Shown: piece after piece, positions 1 to 6,785 of the stretch
How the letters are laid out: every line of letters begins with the position of its first letter
Numbering within the stretch: position 1 is the first letter of the stretch
Assembly (NCBI GenBank): GCA_902803355.1
Contig: CADCPP010000097.1
Span: 1-12,597, forward strand
DNA: 12,597 nucleotides
From: an uncultured Lachnospiraceae bacterium
Lineage (GTDB): Bacteria; Bacillota; Clostridia; Lachnospirales; Lachnospiraceae
Direction: 5' to 3'
Program-made: the position numbers and the translations under genes
The notes under the pieces: generated by a model
The model's database searches: none
Told to the model about the DNA's origin: nothing
What the model saw: the letters and a program-made list of their open reading frames with translations, nothing else

Positions 1-989
1 CCCGCAGGCAGCTGCGGGACATGCTCGGTGCAGAGGATATCGAAACACTGCGCCGGAACGTAAGCTCTCTTTGGAACAGCAATTACGCTGACACGCCTGT
101 ACTCAAATCTCTGCTTGCCAATTCCATATGGTTTGATCAGGCTGCCGGCTTCAATGAAAAAACGGTAAGCAGGCTGGCCGAGACCTACTATGCCTCTTCC
201 GTCAGCGGCGATATGGCCTCTTCAGAAATGCTTGAAGCCCTGAAGACCTGGATCAATGAAAACACCGGCGGTCTTCTTAAAGACTATGTTGACAGCATGC
301 AGCTTGATCCCGAGACCATTTTGATGCTTGCCTCTACGATCTATTATAAAGCAGCCTGGAGAAACTGTTTTTACACAGATGAAACAAAAGAAGAGATCTT
401 CCACGGAGAAAAGGGAGACAAGACCGTGCAGATGATGCACAGCCGTGATTCCCAGGCCGTCTATTACGGAGAAAAGTATACGGCTGTTCGTCTTTCCCTG
501 CAGGACAGCGGCTTTATGTACTTCTTTCTTCCTGATGAAGACACAGATGTAAGTGAACTGGCTTCCGATCCCGAGGTCTATGAAATGCTGACTCGAAAGA
601 CCGACATGGATGAAGCGATCAAGCAGGAGGAATGCTGGGCTTTTCCTCTGGTCAATCTCTCTGTCCCTAAGTTCTCTGTATCCAGCAGTTCTGATCTGAA
701 AAAAGCGCTTGTCGCCATGGGGGCAACCGACGTGCTTGAGGCCAGCAAGGCAGATTTCAGTCCCCTCACAACGGCGGAAGGCATGTTCCTTTCCTCAGCC
801 GACCACACTGCCATGGTCGAGATCGATGAAAACGGTGTGACAGCCGCCGCGTATACGGCAATGGCTCTTGCCGGAGGCATGTTGCCTGAGGAGATCATCG
901 ATCTGGTTTTCGACCGTCCCTTCATGTTTGTGATCACCGGTTTTGACGGTTCTCTCCTGTTTTCGGGGATCGTGCGGAATATCGATTAA
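1..989 (+). CDS. Serpin (serine protease inhibitor family), 5'-truncated by the window edge
   Basis: This is the C-terminal part of a serpin, a suicide inhibitor that traps proteases when its reactive-centre loop is cleaved. The frame is open from the first bases through to TAA at 987-989, about 328 visible residues. The first ATG, at 21, is internal: the residues before it (RRQLRD) fit the conserved serpin stretch preceding 'MLG', so the start and any signal peptide lie outside the window. Visible family marks are LLANSIWF, the W-x3-F segment after TIYYKAAW, the MMHS strand, and the C-terminal signature FDRPFMFVITGF at about 909-944. The inhibitory hinge ENGVTAAAYTA (828-860) has small residues where loop insertion needs them, so this is probably an active inhibitor. 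The scissile bond probably lies near ALAGGML (863-883) but cannot be fixed. Bacterial serpins are often exported, but that cannot be judged here. No neighbour suggests a target. A strong terminator follows. Confidence 0.93.
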   Translation, partial: RRQLRDMLGAEDIETLRRNVSSLWNSNYADTPVLKSLLANSIWFDQAAGFNEKTVSRLAETYYASSVSGDMASSEMLEALKTWINENTGGLLKDYVDSMQLDPETILMLASTIYYKAAWRNCFYTDETKEEIFHGEKGDKTVQMMHSRDSQAVYYGEKYTAVRLSLQDSGFMYFFLPDEDTDVSELASDPEVYEMLTRKTDMDEAIKQEECWAFPLVNLSVPKFSVSSSSDLKKALVAMGATDVLEASKADFSPLTTAEGMFLSSADHTAMVEIDENGVTAAAYTAMALAGGMLPEEIIDLVFDRPFMFVITGFDGSLLFSGIVRNID

Positions 990-1007
990 GTATTCGTAAT
1001 ATGCTGA

Positions 1008-1037
1008 GGGATGCGGTGCACAGCCGCATCCCTTTTT
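1008..1037 (+). terminator. Rho-independent terminator after the serpin gene
   Basis: A perfect 9-bp stem (GGGATGCGG at 1008-1016 with CCGCATCCC at 1024-1032) closes a 7-base loop and is followed by five T's (1033-1037). It starts 18 bases after the serpin stop codon and separates that gene from upp. Confidence 0.9.
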
Positions 1038-1072
1038 CTGTGTCTGTTATCCGGAAAAAACGGAATCAGTTC

Positions 1073-1101
1073 TTGCAAAAGCGTTCTGCCTTTGATAGAA
1101 T
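1073..1101 (+). promoter_or_regulatory. Sigma-A-type promoter for upp
   Basis: A -35 box TTGCAA (1073-1078) and a -10 box TAGAAT (1096-1101) are 17 bases apart, and TGA directly before the -10 gives an extended -10 (TGn). The predicted transcript start, near 1108, leaves a leader of about 30 bases before the upp start. I see no room for an attenuator or a PyrR-type leader. Confidence 0.75.
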
Positions 1102-1136
1102 AAACCAGAAAACCAAATCGGAAAGAGGTGCATTCT

Positions 1137-1775
1137 ATGGAAAACATGGACAACGTAACGATCCTTACCCATCCGCTGATCAAACATAAGATCACAATGC
1201 TTCGCGATATCCACACCGGAACCAACGAATTCCGCCAGCTCGTGGAAGAGATCGCGACCCTGATGGGCTATGAAGCGCTTCGTGACCTGCCCCTTGAAGA
1301 CATTGAGGTCACGACGCCGATCGAAACTTGTCTTTCCCCTGTGATCAGCGGCCGCAAGCTCGCGATCGTCCCGATCCTCCGTGCCGGCCTCGGCATGGTC
1401 GACGGTCTCTTAAATCTCACACCTACTGCCAAAGTCGGCCATATCGGCCTTTACCGCGACCCCGTCACCCACGAACCTCACGAATACTACTGCAAGCTTC
1501 CGAATCCCATTGAGGAACGCACGATCATCGTGGTCGATCCCATGCTGGCGACCGGCGGCAGCGCTGTCGATGCCATCCGCATGATCAAGGAGCACGGCGG
1601 CAGAAAGATCAAATTTATGTGCATCATTGCCGCTCCCGAAGGTTTGGAACGCCTTCACAGGGAATGCCCCGACGTTCAGATCTATGTGGGCAACCTGGAC
1701 CGCTGCATGAACGAGAACAAGTACATCATGCCGGGTCTCGGCGATGCCGGCGACCGTATCTTCGGAACGAAATAA
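1137..1775 (+). CDS. upp: Uracil phosphoribosyltransferase
   Basis: A cytoplasmic pyrimidine-salvage enzyme that makes UMP and pyrophosphate from uracil and PRPP. The PRPP-binding loop is VVDPMLATGGSA at residues 132-143 (key D134, T139-G-G). The uracil-binding C-terminus YIMPGLGDAGDRIFGT (196-211) is almost canonical. PILRAGLGM (79-87) is the conserved flexible-loop segment. At 212 residues it is very close to the usual 208-209. An in-frame GTG at 1128 would add three residues, but it sits inside the ribosome binding site AGAGGTG (1124-1130); ATG 1137 is correctly spaced and is preferred. The gene has its own promoter and a GC-rich hairpin behind it, so it is probably transcribed mainly alone. 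No uracil permease (UraA/PyrP) is adjacent. Confidence 0.97.
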   Translation: MENMDNVTILTHPLIKHKITMLRDIHTGTNEFRQLVEEIATLMGYEALRDLPLEDIEVTTPIETCLSPVISGRKLAIVPILRAGLGMVDGLLNLTPTAKVGHIGLYRDPVTHEPHEYYCKLPNPIEERTIIVVDPMLATGGSAVDAIRMIKEHGGRKIKFMCIIAAPEGLERLHRECPDVQIYVGNLDRCMNENKYIMPGLGDAGDRIFGTK

Positions 1776-1784
1776 GATTTTCCA

Positions 1785-1820
1785 GCGGCGGCAGGTCTAT
1801 CCATGCCGCCGCAGATTATT
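1785..1820 (+). terminator. GC-rich hairpin after upp, probable terminator
   Basis: A perfect 9-bp inverted repeat (GCGGCGGCA at 1785-1793 with TGCCGCCGC at 1804-1812) has a 10-base loop. The tail AGATTATTTT is T-rich but interrupted, so termination may be partial and allow some read-through into the next gene, for which I see no separate promoter. It lies between the upp stop and the following start. Confidence 0.6.
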
Positions 1821-1847
1821 TTCAGACCATCAACCGGGACAATGACT

Positions 1848-2420
1848 ATGGCAGATCCAAACACCGAAAACCGCATCACGCTGAAGAAGGCCTGGCAGCA
1901 CTTCAACACCATTACCAAGCACCGGCATCTGGTCAGGCGCTACTGTTTCCGCTGCGGTCTTTATCTGCAGGGGCTGACCCATGATCTTTCCAAATACTCT
2001 CCCACCGAGTTTCTGAAGGGCGCCCGCTACTATCAGGGCAATCAAAGTCCGAACAACGCGGAAAGGAAAGACAGCGGGATCTCTCTTGCCTGGCTTCATC
2101 ACAAAGGACGCAACAAGCATCACTACGAATACTGGACCGACTATATTTTCGAAGAAGGCTGGTCCCGCCCCGCTTACGGCCCCGTGAAAATGCCGAACCG
2201 ATATATCCTGGAGATGTTCTGTGACCGCGTGGCCGCCTGCCAGGTCTATCATCCGGATGATTTCACCACGGATCTGCCTCTGCTGTATCTGACCTCGCGC
2301 AATGCCAAAAACGTCATGCATCCGGAAACCGTCCGCAAACTGACTATGCTGCTCGAATTATACCGTGACAAAGGCGATGACGCCTTCGATGAGGTGCGGA
2401 AGGCTTTGCAGAATCTATAA
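1848..2420 (+). CDS. DUF5662 family protein, function unknown
   Basis: A soluble protein of about 190 residues with no signal peptide or membrane segment. I recognise the DUF5662 family style: a basic, aromatic N-terminal helix, RCGLYLQGLTHDLSKYSPTEF (from residue 35), YYQGNQSP, then the hallmark AWLHHKGRNKHHYEYW (81-96) and a conserved HPET near residue 158. The family has no established function that I know of. Histidine and acidic residues (H45-D46, H84-H85, H91-H92, D126) recall metal sites of HD-type hydrolases, but that is inference. Three in-frame starts exist. ATG 1803 lies inside the upp hairpin; ATG 1842 is too close to the weak Shine-Dalgarno GGGA (1836-1839); ATG 1848 has 8-base spacing and is chosen with moderate confidence. 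It ends in front of the shared terminator with malQ. It is probably expressed by read-through from upp or from an unseen weak promoter. Confidence 0.85.
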   Translation: MADPNTENRITLKKAWQHFNTITKHRHLVRRYCFRCGLYLQGLTHDLSKYSPTEFLKGARYYQGNQSPNNAERKDSGISLAWLHHKGRNKHHYEYWTDYIFEEGWSRPAYGPVKMPNRYILEMFCDRVAACQVYHPDDFTTDLPLLYLTSRNAKNVMHPETVRKLTMLLELYRDKGDDAFDEVRKALQNL

Positions 2421-2439
2421 CAGACACGCTTTGAACATC

Positions 2440-2469
2440 AAAGAAGCCGCCCGGAGGGGCGGCTTCTTT
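2440..2469. terminator. Bidirectional terminator shared by the DUF5662 gene and malQ
   Basis: A perfect 13-bp stem (2440-2452 with 2457-2469) has a GGAG loop. Its core is GCCGCCC/GGGCGGC, with A-rich left and T-rich right flanks (AAAGAA/TTCTTT), so each strand ends in a U-rich run. It sits between two convergent genes, 19 bases after the DUF5662 stop and 14 bases beyond the malQ stop, and can end transcripts from both sides. Confidence 0.88.
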
Positions 2470-2483
2470 CTGCAGGGAAGGAT

Positions 2484-4046
2484 CTATTCAAATTTCCAGT
2501 CCGCGTTGAACTGCTGCTGGCGAAGGAAGTTTTCGTCCGGTTCTTCGGCGGCTTCTTTCGGGCGGGCGGTCCGTTCATACGTCACGCTCAGATCAAAGAT
2601 CTTTTCCGCAAGCTCTTCCGAGGCTTCACCCTTCAGCATGCGCCACTGCCAGTTGCCGGAATCGGTTCCGGGATTGTTCATGGTATGTCCGCGTCCGAGC
2701 CCCAGGTAATCCTGCATCTGAGCAACAAACAGCTTGGCCACACTGCCCATACCGCCGCGGATTACGCCCCAGTTAAAGCCTTCACTCTCACGGATCGACA
2801 GATATTTCTCCGCAAAGGCGACATCTTCAGGGTCTGCGTCTTCCTTCCACTGCAGCAGCGGGCAATTATCATGCGTAGCCGTATAGCAGATGCAGTTTTC
2901 CACATGATTATGTGGCAGATAATTGCTGGGTTCCTTATGATCGAAGGCGAATTCCAGGACCTTCATGCCGGGCCAGCCGGATTCCTGCAGCAGTTTGACG
3001 ACGCTGTCCATAGGCGCGCCCAGATCTTCCGCGATGAACTCGATCTTCGGGAACCAGCCCTGCAGCGCGCGGATCAGATCCATCCCCGGGCCCTTGTTCC
3101 ATCGGCCGCATCTGGCCGTGGCAGAACCGTTCGGCACAGACCAATAGGTGTCAAAGCCGCGGAAATGATCGATGCGGATCACATCGTAAAGCTTAGACGC
3201 GCCGTCGATCCGTCTGATCCACCAGCCGAAGCCGTCAGCTTTCATTTTATCCCAGTCATAGAGCGGATTGCCCCAGAGCTGTCCGTCCTCGCTGAAATAA
3301 TCCGGCGGAACACCGGCCACCTCCAGAGGGATGTTTTTTTCATCCAGCTGGAAGAAATACGGTTCCGACCAGACATCGGCACTGTCCAGCGCCACGTAGA
3401 TCGGCAGATCGCCGATGATCTGGATGCCCTGGCTGTGGATATAGTCCCTCAGCTTATTCCACTGCTTAAAGAAAAGAAATTGAATATAGGTAAACAGCTC
3501 AATATCTTCGCGGTAAAGTTCCCGGTAGTGATTGATCACTTCTTCGCTTTTGCGCAGGCGGATATCTTCCGGCCACTCCGTCCAGGCACGCATGCCGTTA
3601 TGCCGCTTGCAGGCCATAAACAAGGCATAATCCGGCAGCCAGGAGCGGTTTTCCCGTACAAAAGCATCCACTTCCTCCAGGTCCCGCTTAAGACCGCGGT
3701 CTGCCGCGAGGCGCAGCATATCATAGCGGTTTTCATAGAGTTTTCCGTAGTCCACATAACGAGGCTCAGTTCCCCAGTTTCTGGATGAGACCTCCTCTTT
3801 CGTCAGCAGTCCGTCCTCGATCAGCAGGTCCAGATCGATAAAGTACGGATTTCCTGCCGAGGAGGAAAAGCTCTGATAAGGGGAATCTCCATAGCTTGTC
3901 GGTCCGAGCGGCAGGATCTGCCAGTAACGCTGGCCGGCTTTTTTCAGAAAATCAACGAACTCGTAGGCAGTTCTTCCGAAGGTTCCGATCCCGTATGGTG
4001 CGGGAAGTGAAGAGATAGGCAGTAAAACCCCGCTGCTTCTTTTCAT
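2484..4046 (-). CDS. malQ: 4-alpha-glucanotransferase (amylomaltase, GH77)
   Basis: A cytoplasmic enzyme that moves 1,4-alpha-glucan segments between maltodextrins, releasing glucose, in maltose/starch or glycogen use. The 520 residues are typical of compact bacterial GH77. Family motifs run in order: RSSGVLLPISSLP at the N-terminus, WQILPLGPTSYGDSPYQ (42-58), IIGDLPIYVALDSADVW (210-226), LWGNPLYDW (258-266), the nucleophile D293 in RIDHFRGF, the acid/base E340 in IAEDLGAP, and D393 in THDN. All three catalytic carboxylates are present. After THDN the sequence is CPL, where many homologues have D-T-L. The tail ends in a charged segment from about 491. A good AGGAGA ribosome binding site precedes the start. 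Upstream is an Lrp/AsnC gene with a GC hairpin in the 73-base gap. No glycogen phosphorylase or maltose transporter is visible, so the exact pathway is open. Confidence 0.97.
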   Translation of the reverse strand: MKRSSGVLLPISSLPAPYGIGTFGRTAYEFVDFLKKAGQRYWQILPLGPTSYGDSPYQSFSSSAGNPYFIDLDLLIEDGLLTKEEVSSRNWGTEPRYVDYGKLYENRYDMLRLAADRGLKRDLEEVDAFVRENRSWLPDYALFMACKRHNGMRAWTEWPEDIRLRKSEEVINHYRELYREDIELFTYIQFLFFKQWNKLRDYIHSQGIQIIGDLPIYVALDSADVWSEPYFFQLDEKNIPLEVAGVPPDYFSEDGQLWGNPLYDWDKMKADGFGWWIRRIDGASKLYDVIRIDHFRGFDTYWSVPNGSATARCGRWNKGPGMDLIRALQGWFPKIEFIAEDLGAPMDSVVKLLQESGWPGMKVLEFAFDHKEPSNYLPHNHVENCICYTATHDNCPLLQWKEDADPEDVAFAEKYLSIRESEGFNWGVIRGGMGSVAKLFVAQMQDYLGLGRGHTMNNPGTDSGNWQWRMLKGEASEELAEKIFDLSVTYERTARPKEAAEEPDENFLRQQQFNADWKFE

Positions 4047-4091
4047 GACAACTCTCCTGTTATAGCAAAATCGTACGGATTTTTAACCGAC

Positions 4092-4115
4092 ATATAAGGC
4101 GCCCGAAGGCGCCTT
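4092..4115 (-). terminator. UUCG-capped hairpin after the Lrp/AsnC gene, weak terminator or mRNA barrier
   Basis: On the minus strand a perfect 8-bp stem AAGGCGCC/GGCGCCTT (plus positions 4108-4115 and 4096-4103) closes a very stable TTCG tetraloop and is followed by TATATG. It begins five bases past the Lrp/AsnC stop. The U-tract is short, so it may only reduce transcription into malQ, for which I see no good promoter of its own. Confidence 0.6.
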
Positions 4116-4119
4116 CAGA

Positions 4120-4575
4120 TCACTCTTTGGATTCTTCCTCTTCATAGATGATTATGCCGCGAGGCGGCACCGGCGTGCTGAAGACGATATGTGTCTCCGT
4201 TGTTCCGTATTTCTGGATCTGCCCGATGAATTTGTCCAGATCCACCGTGGACGGAAAGGCCGCCTTGATCAGCATGGTATAGTTGCCGGAAACGATATTG
4301 CATTCCAGAACATTCGGTACCGTCTGAATATAGTCGATAAAGGCCGGTTTCTGCTTGGGATTCATTTCCAGATTGACAAAGACGGTGATATGATATCCCG
4401 TCTTGTCCAGATCCACATTGGCACGGTATCCGGTGATCACACCTTCGCGCTCCAGCTTTTCAATACGCGCGGCAACCGCAGGTGACGATAAAAACACCCG
4501 TTCTGACAGCTGCTTCAGGGAATATCTGGCGTTCTGCTGAAGAAGTCGGATCAGCATTCTGTCGATTTTATCCAT
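4120..4575 (-). CDS. Lrp/AsnC family transcriptional regulator
   Basis: A 151-residue DNA-binding regulator of the feast/famine family, usually an octamer or dimer that senses an amino acid. The N-terminus IDRMLIRLLQQNARYSLKQL begins the winged helix-turn-helix (about 4-50), with the recognition helix around SSPAVAARIEKLEREGVI (30-47). The C-terminal half is an AsnC/RAM ligand-binding domain (about 62-140), with the conserved glycine pocket in VSGNYTMLIKA (95-105). The protein ends in an acidic tail EEEESKE. The ribosome binding site AGAGGGTG precedes ATG at 4575 with five-base spacing. It has its own promoter upstream. Many family members control themselves and a neighbour; malQ follows directly downstream, but neither the target nor the ligand can be told from sequence. 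Confidence 0.95.
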   Translation of the reverse strand: MDKIDRMLIRLLQQNARYSLKQLSERVFLSSPAVAARIEKLEREGVITGYRANVDLDKTGYHITVFVNLEMNPKQKPAFIDYIQTVPNVLECNIVSGNYTMLIKAAFPSTVDLDKFIGQIQKYGTTETHIVFSTPVPPRGIIIYEEEESKE

Positions 4576-4603
4576 TTATGCACCCTCTGTTCTTTATAAT
4601 ATC

Positions 4604-4632
4604 AATCTATCACAAAAGAAAGATAAGTGCAA
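4604..4632 (-). promoter_or_regulatory. Promoter for the Lrp/AsnC gene
   Basis: On the minus strand, -35 TTGCAC (plus 4627-4632) and -10 TAGATT (plus 4604-4609) are 17 bases apart, with TGA before the -10 (extended -10). The region just upstream (about 4633-4681) is very AT-rich, which could act as an UP element or an autoregulator site. No hairpin terminator for the preceding YggS gene is visible in this gap. Confidence 0.6.
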
Positions 4633-4681
4633 GACGAATTTTTATGATTTTGTTAGTAAACAGATTAAAAAATGAAAAAAA

Positions 4682-5374
4682 TCAGACAGAATAGGAGCGT
4701 TCCCCGAACAGGGCAGTCCCGACGCGGACAAGCGTAGCGCCTTCTTCGACCGCGACCGTATAGTCTCCGCTCATCCCCATGGAAAGCTCTGTGAGATGAA
4801 TATTCGGGATCTGCAATCTATTGATCTCCTCTTTCAGGCTGCGCATGGCAGCAAAATACGGGCGGTTCTCCTCCGGATCTTCTACAGGCGGCGCAATGCA
4901 CATGAGGCCTTTCAGCTGAAGGTGAGGCAGCTTTCCGATCGCCATCGCAAGCGAAATGGCATCTTCCCGGCCGATGCCATGCTTTGTGGCTTCATCCGCA
5001 ATATTCACTTCAGCAAGCACCGGAACGATCACATTTTTTTTGGCGGCGATCCTCTCGATCTCTTCGGCAAGGGAGGCAGAGGAAACGGAATGGATCATGA
5101 CCGCATTCCCGACCACATATTTCACTTTATTCTTCTGAAGATTGCCGATGAAATGCCAGCGTGCCTCGGGCGGGCAGACTTCTTTTTTGGCACACATTTC
5201 CTGTGCCTTGTTCTCACCGAAATCAAGCTGGCCGGCCTTCATCGCCTCCAGGACTGCCTCGGCGGGCTTTGTCTTGCTCACAGCGATCAGCGTGACCTCG
5301 CTGCGCTCGCGGCCGGAGCGCCTGCAGGCTTCCGAGATTCTTTGTTCCACTTCATGTAAGCGATCGGAAAACAT
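4682..5374 (-). CDS. YggS/PROSC family pyridoxal phosphate homeostasis protein
   Basis: A PLP-binding protein with the alanine-racemase-type barrel fold and no known catalytic reaction; the family buffers PLP and affects amino and keto acid balance. From ATG 5374 it is 230 residues, the usual size. Key marks are the PLP lysine K34 in AVSKTKP, FGENKAQE (52-59), WHFIGNLQKNKV (73-84), HGIG (132-135), and the phosphate-binding end LSMGMSGDY (197-205) with GATLVRVGTALFGER (212-226). An earlier ATG at 5380 overlaps the mtaB stop and lies directly against the ribosome binding site GGAGGA. ATG 5374 is 7 bases away from it and is preferred. The site lies inside the end of mtaB and only two bases separate the genes, so the two are probably translationally coupled. 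Confidence 0.95.
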   Translation of the reverse strand: MFSDRLHEVEQRISEACRRSGRERSEVTLIAVSKTKPAEAVLEAMKAGQLDFGENKAQEMCAKKEVCPPEARWHFIGNLQKNKVKYVVGNAVMIHSVSSASLAEEIERIAAKKNVIVPVLAEVNIADEATKHGIGREDAISLAMAIGKLPHLQLKGLMCIAPPVEDPEENRPYFAAMRSLKEEINRLQIPNIHLTELSMGMSGDYTVAVEEGATLVRVGTALFGERSYSV

Positions 5375-5376
5375 GA

Positions 5377-6708
5377 TCATTCCTCCGAGATCATCAGATT
5401 CTCACGATTGACCACGACCGGAACGATCAGGCCCGGCCGTCCTTCTTCAAGGCTCAGCTTTAAACGAAGGTATTCCGGTGTGAGTCCCGTCCATACGGTT
5501 TTGCCGTCTTTTTCTTCGAGCACCGTTTCCAGCAGGACTTCTCTGCCTGTCCCAAGGAAGGACTCGGCGAAAGCGCGCCGGTTGATGCGGTCAAGGGCAA
5601 GCAGTTTTGCGCTTCTTTCCGCTTTCACCTTTTCGGGGATCTGATCCGGCAGGCGGTCCGCCACTGTTCCCCTTCGTCTCGAATAACGGAAGATATGCGT
5701 CTGATAAAAGTTTACTTTTTTCAGGAAGGTGCAGGTTTCGGCAAATTCTTCCTCTGTTTCTCCCGGAAAACCAACGATCACGTCCGTCGTCAGCGCGGGA
5801 TTGCCGAAGGCCTGCCTGAGAAGCCCTGTCTTCTCAAGAAATTCTTCTGCCGTATATTTGCGGTTCATGCGTTTCAGCGTCGTGTCGCAGCCGCTCTGCA
5901 GCGATAAATGAAAATGCGGGCAGAGATGCGTTAAGGACGCCATCGCCTTTACATTCTCTTCTGTGATGATGCGCGGTTCAAGGCTGCTTAAGCGGATCCG
6001 GGCGATCCCGGGGATCTCATCCAGCTTTTGCAACAGACCCATGAGCGGGGCGCCGTACCCGCCGCGGTCCGCCGCATCACCTTCAAAATCAAGGCCGTAG
6101 GAACTGACATGGATCCCGGTCAGGATGATCTCCGGATAGCCCTTCTCCACAAGTTCTCTGGCTTCGCGGAGGATCTCCTCTTCCTTTCGGCTTCTGACCC
6201 GTCCCCGCACGTAGGGGATCAGACAGTAGCTGCAGAACTGATTGCAGCCATCCTCCACTTTCAGGAAGGCGCGGGCATGCTCAGAGCACTGCGCCGGCAT
6301 TTCTTCAAAGCTTCTGTTTTTTCCGATATCATCCAGGGATAATTGCTTCTTTCCGCTGTCAAACCATGCCTCAAGAAGATCCGGCAGGTCATGCTTGCGG
6401 TCATTGCCCACGATGATATCCACCGCCTCGTCCTTCAGCAGCGCTTCTCCGGCCGCCTGCGCGTAGCAGCCTGCGGCGACCACGACCGCTTCCGGATTCA
6501 TCGCCTTCGCCCGGTGGAGCATCTGGCGCGATTTCCGGTCCGCGATATTGGTGACCGTACAGGTATTGATCACATAAACATCGGCCCCTTCCGCAAAAGG
6601 AACCGTTTCATAGCCGCAGCGGATCAGCTCTGCCATCATGGCTTCTGCCTCATAGCTGTTCACCTTGCAGCCCAGATTATGAAATGCGACTTTACGTTTA
6701 TTCTCCAT
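5377..6708 (-). CDS. mtaB: tRNA t6A37 methylthiotransferase (radical SAM)
   Basis: It converts N6-threonylcarbamoyladenosine at tRNA position 37 to its 2-methylthio form, using two 4Fe-4S clusters and S-adenosylmethionine. The 443 residues show the family's three parts. The N-terminal UPF0004 domain carries cluster cysteines C14 (NLGCKVNSYE), C50 (NTCTVTN) and C81 (AAGCYAQ). The radical SAM core has C155-x3-C159-x2-C162 in VEDGCNQFCSYCLIPYVRGR. A TRAM-like RNA-binding tail runs from about 380. LGCKVNSYE and NTCTVTNIAD favour MtaB over the related MiaB and RimO. The ribosome binding site is weak (AAGG, 8 bases before ATG). The gene is divergent from the HPr-like gene 77 bases away, and I found no convincing -35 for it. 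It is followed immediately by the YggS gene. It probably receives sulfur indirectly, since a cysteine desulfurase is encoded nearby. Confidence 0.96.
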   Translation of the reverse strand: MENKRKVAFHNLGCKVNSYEAEAMMAELIRCGYETVPFAEGADVYVINTCTVTNIADRKSRQMLHRAKAMNPEAVVVAAGCYAQAAGEALLKDEAVDIIVGNDRKHDLPDLLEAWFDSGKKQLSLDDIGKNRSFEEMPAQCSEHARAFLKVEDGCNQFCSYCLIPYVRGRVRSRKEEEILREARELVEKGYPEIILTGIHVSSYGLDFEGDAADRGGYGAPLMGLLQKLDEIPGIARIRLSSLEPRIITEENVKAMASLTHLCPHFHLSLQSGCDTTLKRMNRKYTAEEFLEKTGLLRQAFGNPALTTDVIVGFPGETEEEFAETCTFLKKVNFYQTHIFRYSRRRGTVADRLPDQIPEKVKAERSAKLLALDRINRRAFAESFLGTGREVLLETVLEEKDGKTVWTGLTPEYLRLKLSLEEGRPGLIVPVVVNRENLMISEE

Positions 6709-6718
6709 GCTTTCTGCC

Positions 6719-6746
6719 TTGACATTTAGAGGAAAAGTTTTATACT
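6719..6746 (+). promoter_or_regulatory. Strong promoter for the HPr-like gene
   Basis: A perfect -35 TTGACA (6719-6724) and -10 TATACT (6741-6746) are 16 bases apart. The predicted start near 6753 leaves a leader of about 33 bases. The -35 lies only 11 bases from the mtaB start codon on the other strand, so polymerase bound here should interfere with mtaB leader transcription. Confidence 0.85.
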
Positions 6747-6785
6747 GAAATCGATTACTCGTACGTGCAGTTGAAAGGAGTACTT

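Noticed and set aside
1128..1136. GTG start for upp at 1128
   Set aside because: The GTG is part of the AGAGGTG ribosome binding site that serves ATG 1137.
1803..1847. Longer start (ATG 1803) for the DUF5662 gene
   Set aside because: This ATG overlaps the loop end of the upp hairpin (1785-1812) and has no ribosome binding site; the extra residues do not resemble the family.
2685..3788. Long plus-strand open frame opposite malQ (367 codons)
   Set aside because: It is an antisense shadow of malQ, a clear GH77 enzyme; it has no recognisable domain and no ribosome binding site.
4059..4087. TATAAC with TTAAAA as a malQ promoter on the minus strand
   Set aside because: The -10 overlaps the ribosome binding site and is only 12 bases from the start codon, so a transcript begun there would lack the site.
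6765..6785. Earlier ATG 6765 for the HPr-like gene
   Set aside because: The strong AAAGGAG site lies downstream of it and is ideally spaced for ATG 6786; the HPr pattern starts after 6786.
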